Notes under the pieces: generated by a model
Told to the model about the DNA's origin: nothing
What the model saw: only the letters and a program-made list of their open reading frames with translations
Database searches by the model: none
Source: Caenorhabditis remanei
Taxonomy: Eukaryota > Nematoda > Chromadorea > Rhabditida > Rhabditidae
Assembly: GCF_010183535.1 (NCBI RefSeq)
Contig: NC_071329.1
Span: forward strand, 16,630,879-16,694,878
Direction of reading: 5' to 3'
DNA: 64,000 nt
In this document: piece by piece, positions 43,006 to 51,284 of the stretch
Numbering within the stretch: position 1 is the stretch's first letter
How the letters are laid out: the number at the start of each line of letters is the position of its first letter
Translations under genes and position numbers: made by a program

Positions 43006-45823
43006 TCCATGCTGGACTGCTTCTAGCGATTTTCAGATTGCTCTCAATCTCGACTGGTTCGTCAGAAACATTGCTGACCAGAAGTTTGCAAACTTTTGTG
43101 GTGACTACAGCTGGTGCCACGAACAATTCATCAGAGGAATCGATAGCAGATTCCACGACCAGAGGAGTATCAGGTGCCAGATTCTCTCCTCGTTCGATCT
43201 TGCATTGAATGAAGCATTCCGATCTTGGTTGAATCACTGTTTTCTCAGCAACGAACACGCTGAACTGTTCAGTTCTTGCTCGACCTGTGAGTCTAGCTCC
43301 CATTGGCAGAATGTCTTTACCGATTATCACTCTGTGATTGCCATAGTCCATTCTCAGCATTGGTAAACGTGACAGAATGTCATTCCCAAGAATAAAGTCA
43401 TATTCTCCAGGTGCTGGTTTTGTACTTGGATCCTCCGAGAAATGCACGCGGTGACAAATTATGGTTGATCCGATCTTGAAAGTGATCTCAGCAGATCCAA
43501 TCATCGGAATTGTGTTATTTCCGACACCGACCACGGCATTGGTGCTGCTCGGCAAGAGTTTGTAGATCCCAAGAAGCTTGGCGATCGACCTGCTGGCTAC
43601 CGTAATACTTGCTCCAGTGTCAATCAGTGCAGTACACGACAACGAGTTAGCCTTGATAGCTACCTGAGCAGTGATATACTTAGGTCCCGGTTTTGCAGAT
43701 CCCGAAGCCACATGCTTGACAAGCCCTTCACTTGGATGTTGCAGGATGTAGCATCCTCCCCGGTCAGTTCCATACTGATCGGCTGTCAGCTGATCGTTAC
43801 GTCCTTTCAGCATATCAATCTGCTCAGTCAGAGCCTTTATCTTTTCCAGATATTCCATCTCAGTTGCACTTGCCATTGCTTGTTTTACTTGTGGCTGTGA
43901 TTGACGGTGATTGTCCACAGGGTTCATCTTGTTACCCGATTGTTGATCTCTGGCTTTCTTGAAACATTCTCTTGCGAAGTGTCCTTCCTTTTTACAATAG
44001 TGACACATTCTTTTCTTTCTGTAGTTACCGTTTCCTTGGCTATTGTTTGGGCGACTCTGATTGCTTCCGCCTTCCTGTGTACTTGAGGAACCATTATTCC
44101 AAGGTTTCCTTTGAACACTAGCTGCTATTGCTCTCAGCTCAGCCAACAATTCGCTTTCAGAATTTGCTGGTGGCAACATAGCTTCAACATCGAGCGCTGC
44201 TTCCAGAGCCTCACGAGGGTTCTTCGGCTTGTGTAGCTTGACACCCATCTTCATATTGTCCTGTAGACCAAACAAGAAATGCTCGAAAATGCTGTCCTTA
44301 GCAGTTTCCGTCGTTGTACTGTTGTGAATCTGTTTCACCAAGCGTGTGATAGCTCTGTAGAATTCTTCAACCGTCTCATCAGGACGCATCTTTCTTGAAC
44401 GAAGTTGCTCACGATAGCGATCACCCATCGCTGGATGTGCAAATCTTTTCTTCAGTTCATCGACCAACTCGTCGAACGTAGCATCATTCTTCTTATCCAG
44501 AATTTCCTGTACAGTATCTCTCGCTTCCTCGCGAAGATAAGCTAGCAGAAATCTTACTTTATTTCCAGCTTTCGTTGTATCTTCTGTCAAGTTGAATCTG
44601 TCTTCAAAAGACCGAATGAAAGCATTCAGATCCTCTTTGCTGGATCCACTATACGGCGTGATCTGTGCAGAATCCGCCAATGTAATCGCCATAACACGTG
44701 GAAGTGTTTCAGTATTTGAGTCATGCTCGGTTAAAATGTTTTCAGAATTTCCCTTCTCGTTATCACTAGCCACCGCGTCGGTCTCGCGACCTTCGCATAT
44801 TGTGGCCGCGATAACAGGGCTCACCTTTACGTCTTCAACGCCAGAAGACCCATCAGGACCATGTTCCTGCTCAGCTCCAATTGTTGTTGTAGGAGCAATG
44901 TTCTCAGAGGACTCATTTGTCAGAGTGCTCTCACGACTCTCCTCCGACACAATCGGTATAGAATCGTCCAGTGTGAACGATTTCACATCTCTCTTCTTCT
45001 GTTTCCTCAGCTTCTTCTTGGCACTTTTACTCAGCTTCGAAGCAAGCACAGGTTCCAATTGAACCGACGTCGACGCAGCTGTTGTCGTCGTCTGGATAAT
45101 ATTGTGATTATCAAGGGAACTCCCCTCCTCACGAGATACTGGACTTCCATTGGGTTGTCCCATCAATGCCCCATGCATTGAGTTGACCACTGATTCCAGA
45201 CCAAACTGTCCTGGTTGCATATCAGATTCAGCTCGCGCTGAATTGTCAACACTTGTCACGATTTCTTCTGCGATTGCAGAAATGTCAATCTCCTTCTCTC
45301 CGTCGTAGTAGATGTCTGGTATCTCCATGTGAGACACGTGGATGCCATTGTTATCAGTTGTTGAAACAGGAGTAGACACTCTCGGCTGGTTCTCACTACC
45401 AGAGAGATATTGGTTCACAGAATGGTTTTGGGTTGTTTGGGTGCGAAGCTTGGAGGTTTCAAGAGTATCCGCCGCGTCGGTGTTTCCACCTTCGCACTTG
45501 GCAGCCTTTTGAAGCTTCTTCAAATCCCCAGACAGGCATCTGAGCTGAGAAATCACCTCCTCTTGCTTCTTCTCCACCGCTACTGCTTTGTCGCCAGCTT
45601 CCTTCGCTTGTTGTTGCATCAAATTGATGGATCCTTCGATATTCCTCATCTTTTCAGCAAGGGAATCCTCCAGATGCTCCTTCAGCCAAGCCAGATCGGA
45701 CGCGATCGCTCTTTTGAGTGCGGAAAAATGTTGCGGCGTGACAGTCGATCGTTCCGTGAGTCGATCGGCGGCTGCCACCACTGCCCATGGCGGGCGATTA
45801 GCCATTTGTCCACGATTGGGCAT
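42977..45823 (-). CDS. Retrotransposon Gag-protease
   Basis: 948 residues. A helical N-terminal region is followed by a long acidic Ser/Thr-rich linker. The Gag core (LNAFIRSFEDRF; EEFYRAITRLVKQIH) is near 390-560, a CCHC zinc knuckle (CHYCKKEGHFAREC) near 605, and an aspartic protease with ALIDTGASITVAS near 733 and ILGNDIL. The order Gag-knuckle-PR in one ORF is usual for Ty3/gypsy types. Start MPNRGQMANRP is the first ATG of the frame. The duplicated copy at 51285-54131 has the same protein sequence. Confidence 0.93.
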   Translation of the reverse strand: MPNRGQMANRPPWAVVAAADRLTERSTVTPQHFSALKRAIASDLAWLKEHLEDSLAEKMRNIEGSINLMQQQAKEAGDKAVAVEKKQEEVISQLRCLSGDLKKLQKAAKCEGGNTDAADTLETSKLRTQTTQNHSVNQYLSGSENQPRVSTPVSTTDNNGIHVSHMEIPDIYYDGEKEIDISAIAEEIVTSVDNSARAESDMQPGQFGLESVVNSMHGALMGQPNGSPVSREEGSSLDNHNIIQTTTTAASTSVQLEPVLASKLSKSAKKKLRKQKKRDVKSFTLDDSIPIVSEESRESTLTNESSENIAPTTTIGAEQEHGPDGSSGVEDVKVSPVIAATICEGRETDAVASDNEKGNSENILTEHDSNTETLPRVMAITLADSAQITPYSGSSKEDLNAFIRSFEDRFNLTEDTTKAGNKVRFLLAYLREEARDTVQEILDKKNDATFDELVDELKKRFAHPAMGDRYREQLRSRKMRPDETVEEFYRAITRLVKQIHNSTTTETAKDSIFEHFLFGLQDNMKMGVKLHKPKNPREALEAALDVEAMLPPANSESELLAELRAIAASVQRKPWNNGSSSTQEGGSNQSRPNNSQGNGNYRKKRMCHYCKKEGHFARECFKKARDQQSGNKMNPVDNHRQSQPQVKQAMASATEMEYLEKIKALTEQIDMLKGRNDQLTADQYGTDRGGCYILQHPSEGLVKHVASGSAKPGPKYITAQVAIKANSLSCTALIDTGASITVASRSIAKLLGIYKLLPSSTNAVVGVGNNTIPMIGSAEITFKIGSTIICHRVHFSEDPSTKPAPGEYDFILGNDILSRLPMLRMDYGNHRVIIGKDILPMGARLTGRARTEQFSVFVAEKTVIQPRSECFIQCKIERGENLAPDTPLVVESAIDSSDELFVAPAVVTTKVCKLLVSNVSDEPVEIESNLKIARSSPAWNAAGGLQCF

Positions 45824-46307
45824 TGAACGCTTCGATGGTTGTTTCGAATCAAAATTACCTGAAACGAATAGAAATCCAGCAGCCCATGTGCTGCCGGAAA
45901 CAGAAGCGAATGACCTAAGCCGGGTATACGGATAAAATCGATAATTTTAAGGCCGTAGGCAGCGCGTCGGTATTTCTACCTTCGCATGTGCTGCCCCGGT
46001 AAACAAGCGACGAAATAAAACACGTGACACGATTAAAACGAAGCTTATAAAACGGGAAGCGCATCCTACGCTGATTTTTCCCATCGGGAATTCAAAAACC
46101 TAACACTAACCTACGCGCCAGCGGAAACACTTAATGTAAATTGCGCACTTTACAAGAAGGGGCGGGCGGGAGGGTGTAAACGAAAAGAGAAAAAGCGGGT
46201 TATGGTCCCGAGCCAAGCTAACAAATAAAAGTAGAAAGTACGGGTGGGAAGCGTGGGTGGGTCTTAAAGTTATTCTAAAAGTAAGAAAAACCTACGATGC
46301 TGCTACC

Positions 46308-46754
46308 AGTAAACAACGAATAAGACGCGGGTACATTTAACTACTAGTTTATTAGCGCTCTATAAGTTTACATAAAAGGGTGAAAGGGTGAAAGATGGAA
46401 GAAAATCAGTCTCCGGCCAAAACCCCGTAAGAACTGCCAAGATTACGAGAAATGTCAGCTTATATAGGCATCGAAAAGGGGCGGAGTTAATGGGTGACAA
46501 TTAGTGGCGCCGAGCCTGTAGAGCGGGATGCGGAGTGTCGTTGTGGCGGCGATGACGAGAGAGCGCCGACGTTGAAGAGACGGCAGACACGACGACAGCG
46601 GGAGGCGAACATTGCAGGCCTAGGAATGGTGGTGACGAGACTGTGAGCGAAAGCGAGCAGTTTCGACCTGAAAATAAGCACTTTGTGTGTGTTAGAAACT
46701 CTGTTAAATCTTAAGAGCCGGGATAGGCTTAAGGTTTCGACAGAATACCTTACA
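46308..46754 (-). repeat. 5' LTR
   Basis: 447 bp, same length as the 3' LTR. The PBS follows on the element's internal side. Its target-duplication side continues directly as exon 3 of gene T (ATGGCGGAGATTCC). Confidence 0.92.
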
Positions 46755-47168
46755 GTATGGCGGAGATTCCAATCGAAGATGTTTCTTACGAAGATTTTGG
46801 GCTTCTTCTCAGTACAATCTACCCGAAAACAGTGTTTCCACATGGTACATTGTTCGTAGAATTCTTCTCGAATCCATCTAATTCGTTCAGATAAAACTGT
46901 CGAAAAGCTTCTGGAAATGGCTGATCGATTCATTATGCCATCAGTGATTGGCCATGTCGAATATCATCTTCTCCACAATACTAAAATTGAAAATGAGAAA
47001 TTGATGTGGATGGCTGATGCATATGGAATGAAAGAACTTCTAGAGAAGACTGTTCGTCAAACAAATACTATCGAAAAAGCGAAACTTTTGAAGAATTCTC
47101 CAGAATACCAGAAGTTGTCGAAGGATGCGAAGGCGACTGTTCTCGATCGGATTATGCAATTGATTTGA

Positions 47169-47475
47169 TCCGTTTTTATCTGTTTCATTTTTTGTTGACT
47201 TTATTTGTTATTGTTGTTGATTTGTTTTCTGGACTTTTTGAAATGAATTCGTCAAAATTTCATTTTAGAAAAAGATACTGCTCTGTTTACAATTTTTAAA
47301 CCGGTAATAATCCGTCAGTTTTTACTTTTTTCGAGATCCGTACTCATCAATGCCAATTGCAAAAATGAAAAAAAATGTTTTTTACTATCGAAAAAACAAG
47401 AAAAAAACTTAATGTTTACAGCTTGTTACTCTTATTACTCTTCATTCAAATCTTTTTCAGCTGAAATAATCAAAA
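47169..47475. other. Spacer between pseudogenes T and U
   Basis: It matches the upstream region of genes S and T (TTTAAACCGGTAATAATCCGTCAG). No exon. Confidence 0.5.
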
Positions 47476-47928
47476 ATGGCGGAAGTTATCCAGTACAAAA
47501 GTGCGGAAAAAACAGTCAACAGCAGTCCGGTGGACGTAGTCCTCGAAGTTAGCGATCGAATTGGACCAGAAAAAGCACTGAAATCAAAGTCATGTTTACA
47601 GTAGTTGGATGACTTGTGTTCTTCACAATAATCAGAACGGTGCCGATTTGAAATGCCATCAGTGATTGGCCATGTCGAATATCATCTTCTCCACAATACT
47701 AAAATTGGAAATGAGAAATTGATGTGGATGGCTGATGCATATGGAATGAAACAACTACTAGAGAAGACTGTTCGTGAAACAACTACTGTCGAAAAAGCGA
47801 AGTTGTCGAAGGATCCGAAGACGATTGTACTCGATCACATTCTATTGTACTCGATCATTTCATTTTTGTTGATTTCATTTGTTATTGTTGTTGATTGTTT
47901 TGTTGAATTGAAATTCAAAACTCTCTGA
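47476..47928 (+). pseudogene. Pseudogene U: deleted BTB gene
   Basis: It begins as gene S does (MAEVIQYKSAEKTV), but after about 50 codons and a TAG the sequence jumps straight to the C-terminal helical exon (MPSVIGHVEYHLL ... MADAYGM). The whole BTB core and its introns are gone. The tail ends in a hydrophobic, out-of-family stretch. This is a deletion derivative of the S/T type. Confidence 0.75.
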
Positions 47929-49532
47929 AATTCTGAGAGATACCATGACTGTTCTTGTGAGAATAGGCTTATCAGAAGGAATTTATTGAATAAGAATAGG
48001 TTTATAAAAAGAAGAAGAAAGATAAGTATTATTATATTATTATAATAGACCTTTTCCCATTGATGTTATATTGATGTTATAGGACGGACACATTTACTTT
48101 ACCCAACACTCTTACTTGTTAGAACATGGTCGTCTTATTATGTATAGGTTTATTATATAAGATATATAGGGTTTTTATGATGTAGCCTAAAATGAGAGAT
48201 GGGTTACTAAAGTTAGCTACTAATGAAGAGGGGAATAAACATGATAACTATAAATAGGGGGATGTTAAACATAAAAATAACTACTGTTCGTTAAGCGTTT
48301 CCTAGCAAACGACTGGCAATAAGAAGAATCACATTCTCTGCGAGGGAAAGGGAAGTCACATACTATAACAAAACGGTACTCGTGTTTTACTTTGACCCTC
48401 TTTAAGCTTAACTTAGACTAACACTCTATTCTATCTTACCATCATTTATTAGTACTTGTGATTAGATATCAGAATATGAGATTATGGGTTTTAAATATCA
48501 TATTTGGGAATAGATATAAATATAGGACTAAGGGATAAGCATAAAATGTAAAAGGAGTAAAATATAAGTGAGAGAGAGGTTTTACTCACATCCATTCATC
48601 TCCAACACACCACCAACTGCCGAATACTCGTTCCTTTCTTCCCCCTTTCCGGTGGGCTTGGCTTCGCTTAGGGTAACTGTTGAGGAAGCCTTAGCACGGT
48701 GACTCGCACAGTTGCATGTTTTTGTACTTCTCCAAAAAATACATATCGCCGCAACATAACTGAATAGGGAGGTTTCCAGGAAGCGGCATTGCTATCGATT
48801 TGTATCCTAATTTCGCTGAACGCATTGAAGTAGCACAGTCGCAATGGCTGCTCCACAACTATCGAGTTGACATCCATGATTGGAAGATAAACGTGAATTG
48901 TCACTCGATGTATCTGCCTAACGATAAGCCGTTGTTTGAACGTATTGCCCAGAAGAATAAAGAAGAATTTAGAAAGAATAGAAATACGAATTGACCACTA
49001 ACACAGGTAGTCTAGAGTGAGGAACCCCACTAGCCTTTCTCTCTTTATATACCCTCCACTGTTTGCTCAGAGGCGGGGCCTCTACGTTTGAGTAGTAGCG
49101 TGTCAAAGTCTGTGTGCCTAACACTCGAGGTATTTACCACCATATGTCAATAGGCTTTTAGGGGGGAGTGATTTATATCGCACCTAATCTCATGGGAAAT
49201 CGGACCATTATTTGCAAGATCTGGTCGGGATTATCGTGTTGCATTCTCATGGAAGACGTTAATCTCTACGGAGGGGTACTGTACACAAATCTCGGTAAAA
49301 ATTAATTGCGTGGTCTGTTAGCTACAGTATCCCACAATCCTGTTAGTCAGTATCACAATCAATTCCCATTCTGACACATTCAGTGACGGGTGTTCTCAAA
49401 GTTTTCCTTCCAACCTGAAGTTCCATGTTTAACGTAAGCCTTCACAAGATCTTTTCTGGGTACGTAGAATTTTCAGCGGTAAATTTAGAGCTACTTTTGA
49501 ATAAAACGGCAAAAAAGTGTTTCCTTCATAGT
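47929..49532. other. AT-rich intergenic stretch with one weak ORF
   Basis: The first 700 bp are AT-rich with no exon. A 64-codon ORF at 48800-48994 (VAQSQWLLHNYRVDI) reads like a real protein fragment but has no partner exon I can join; I cannot name it. Its two copies in the tandem duplication are identical in frame. After 49010 I see no coding signal. Confidence 0.35.
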
Positions 49533-49572
49533 TGTCACCGGGCCGGCCCGGGCCTTGGACGGGCCTTGAGAT
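49533..49572. repeat. CGGGCC foldback remnant
   Basis: CATAGTTGTCACCGGGCCGGCC matches one terminus of the 2750-3222 element type, but no matching right end (GACAACTATG) follows. Truncated copy; repeated in unit 2 at 57841. Confidence 0.5.
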
Positions 49573-49654
49573 AACTCGCTTCAAAATGACAATTAGGAGT
49601 CGATCAACCATGTCAAATTGAAAGTCTCGGAGCTCTACTTGGGTCTATTTCCAT

Positions 49655-49782
49655 TTTCACTATGAGTTTAGTGAGAGCCGCTGCACAATCTGTTAAGTGT
49701 CCAGGCCTTAAACAAATCAAGGAAATCAAGGCCCGGCCACTAAATAGATTATACAGCGGCTCTCACTAAACTCACAGTGAAG
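49655..49782. mobile_element. Small inverted-repeat MITE
   Basis: The arms are about 60 bp: CACTATGAGTTTAGTGAGAG on the left and its near complement on the right. Central sequence is short. Repeated in unit 2 at about 57963-58090. Confidence 0.65.
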
Positions 49783-49932
49783 GCAAAAGAATAACAGATT
49801 TCACAAGATCATAAGTTCCGAAACAGAAACCCAGGTCAAAATCTTGGAGCATCTCAGACTATCTAAAATGCTCCGAAGGTACAAATTGATCACTAGTCAG
49901 TTCGACGGTGTCAAGCAAACATCCCTACCAAG

Positions 49933-50370
49933 CATAGTTGTACGGAATGCCATTTTCCGAAAAACCGGAATCCGGAATCCGGAACCGGAATGACGAAAAA
50001 ACCCGGAATTCCGGAATCCGGAATTTTCGGAATCCGGAATGATTCGATAAATTTGCAAGGCCAAGTCATTTTTTCGAGTGTTTTTAATGATAAATAAAGT
50101 TTAAAACTACTTTTGAGGTTCAAACCGAAAAAGAAGTAATGCAGTTTTCTTTAAAACTCAAAAATTTTTTAAAATTTAAACTTCAGAATTCCGGAAAAAA
50201 ATTCAAAAAACCGGAATCCGGAATCCGGAATCGGAATGAAAATTTTCATTTTCCGGAATCCGGAATGAAAATTTTCATTTTCCGGAATCCGAAACCGGAA
50301 CCGGAATGTCAAAAAAAACCCGGAATTCCGGAATCCGGAATTTCCGGAATCCGGATTCCGGACAACTATG
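49933..50370. mobile_element. CCGGAAT-rich foldback transposon with 8-bp TSD
   Basis: It begins CATAGTTGTACGG and ends CCGGACAACTATG. An exact 8-bp direct repeat CTACCAAG flanks it (49925-49932, 50371-50378). Both subterminal parts are dense in TTCCGGAATCCGG motifs, which are self-complementary, and the centre is AT-rich. ORFs across it (repeating SGFR/PESGI-like residues) are artefacts of the simple repeat. In unit 2 only the right ~140 bp survive. Confidence 0.85.
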
Positions 50371-50828
50371 CTACCAAGATCATCGCTCTGATGAAACAAA
50401 ATCCGAGGTTGGCAATTCCACCCATTTCAAATACAGCAACAAGTAGTAATTGCTCCTTCTACTTGTCTTTTGAGATTGGTTATAACTGGAAGCCGAAACG
50501 AGGTCCGAACCTGGTCCACGTTTTTCCCCAGCCTCTCCACAAATCTCTTGGGAAAGTAAACTTGGAGATCAAAAATACGAAATAATGTTTTTTCAGTTTG
50601 TTTAGCTTTCAATAAATATTTAAAGGACTTTATAAGATAACAAATACACATTTGAAGGTTAGGTGACTACAGTACACTCAGAAGATGACGTCACGGCTAC
50701 GAGTCGATTGTCATCTGGAGAAAGGGCAGATGATGGATTATGAGCAGAAAACTGTCTCTATCTAATCGTCCAATACACATCCATTCCCCTTTCCCTTATT
50801 CTTTTCATTGATTTTTTCTGTTTTTACA
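50371..50828. other. Intergenic upstream of gene V
   Basis: A short open stretch (about 50400-50585) ends ...GKVNLEIKNTK, but no start or partner exon is clear. A TGACGTCA CRE-like palindrome lies at about 50683-50694, 140 bp before the gene V start. Confidence 0.35.
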
Positions 50829-51106
50829 ATGGCTACTCAATCAACATCATCCAATCCTCTGAAGCAAACTCCCCGGGAAAAAAACCATAACGACAACGTA
50901 AGTATTTAAAAAATTATACTGGAGAAGCCCGTAATCTGAATTTTCAGAAAATAATGCCGGGAATTGTGCTGCTTGACGAATTGGATCCAGATCAGAATAA
51001 AGCAGATGTAGAACATATCAACGACGAGGAGCTGGACTTTGGTGACGTTGAATACGAGAACATGGAGTTTAGAAATGCACCAACTGATATGGATCCGGGA
51101 AACTGA
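50829..51106 (+). CDS. Gene V: small acidic protein
   Basis: Exons are 50829-50897 and 50948-51106, giving 75 residues. It starts MATQSTSSNPLKQTPREKN and continues acidic (LLDELDPDQN; INDEELDFGDVEYENMEF), ending DMDPGN. The splice sites are canonical and in phase. I recognise no family, signal peptide or membrane segment. The acidic, low-hydrophobic composition suggests a disordered protein. It is present in both units of the tandem duplication with the same frame. Confidence 0.6.
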
Positions 51107-51284
51107 TAACATGATATTAATGGAATTGCTTTAAACATCTTTTTGATGTAAATTAATGATTTTGGAACATTTTAAAAACAAGAAGATTCATAACAAAAAC
51201 AACAGAAAAAACTCCGCTTCAAGAAGATTTTTGAACTTTTGACTGGCTGCCACATGCAAAATGGGAAGAGAGGTGGTTGAAGTG

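Larger units (their letters stand above)
39182..46754 (-). mobile_element. Ty3/gypsy-type LTR retrotransposon
   Basis: 7,573 bp, on the minus strand, inserted in exon 3 of BTB pseudogene T with a 4-bp duplication GTAT (39178-39181, 46755-46758). LTRs are 447 bp each and begin TGTAAGG in element orientation; I see one difference between them (TCGGG against TCCGG), so it is young. A primer-binding site TGGTAGCAGCATCG follows the 5' LTR (46295-46308) and a polypurine tract AAAGGGGGGAGG precedes the 3' LTR (39629-39640). The order Gag, PR, RT, RNase H, IN is that of Ty3/gypsy elements. No env-like ORF is present. Two frame changes lie between Gag-PR and RT. Confidence 0.95.
37452..47168 (+). pseudogene. 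Gene T: BTB pseudogene with nested insertions
   Basis: It is collinear with gene S. Exon 1 starts at 37452 but meets an in-frame TAA at codon 12 (AGTGCGGAATAA where gene S reads AGTGCGGCAAAA). Exon 2 (37592-39069) is split by the DNA transposon 37744-38846. Exon 3 (39117-46844) is split by the LTR retrotransposon 39182-46754. Exon 4 (46891-47168) is open and encodes PSVIGHVEYHLL to the stop. The nonsense codon, two insertions and retained sequence together show a dead gene that has been a landing site. Its order of decay cannot be read directly. Confidence 0.85.
42935..51242. repeat. Tandem duplication, unit 1 (8,308 bp)
   Basis: It runs from within the retrotransposon (CTGGCTGCCACATGC) to ...GAACTTTTGA. 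All features inside recur 8,308 bp downstream until about 58125, then 7,896 bp downstream after a 412-bp deletion in unit 2. Only a few single-base differences are visible (for example near 47409, 48313). It carries Gag-PR, 5' LTR, gene T exons 3-4, pseudogene U, repeats and gene V. Confidence 0.95.

Noticed and set aside
43712..45935. Plus-strand ORFs across the Gag region
   Set aside because: They are antisense shadows of the Gag-PR frame and recur identically in the duplicated unit.
48800..48994. Complete gene
   Set aside because: The 64-codon ORF reads like protein, but I see no start context, partner exon or family. Kept only as a note in the intergenic entry.
49911..50399. ORFs with repeated SGFR or PESGI residues
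   Set aside because: They are translations of the CCGGAAT simple repeat inside a foldback transposon.
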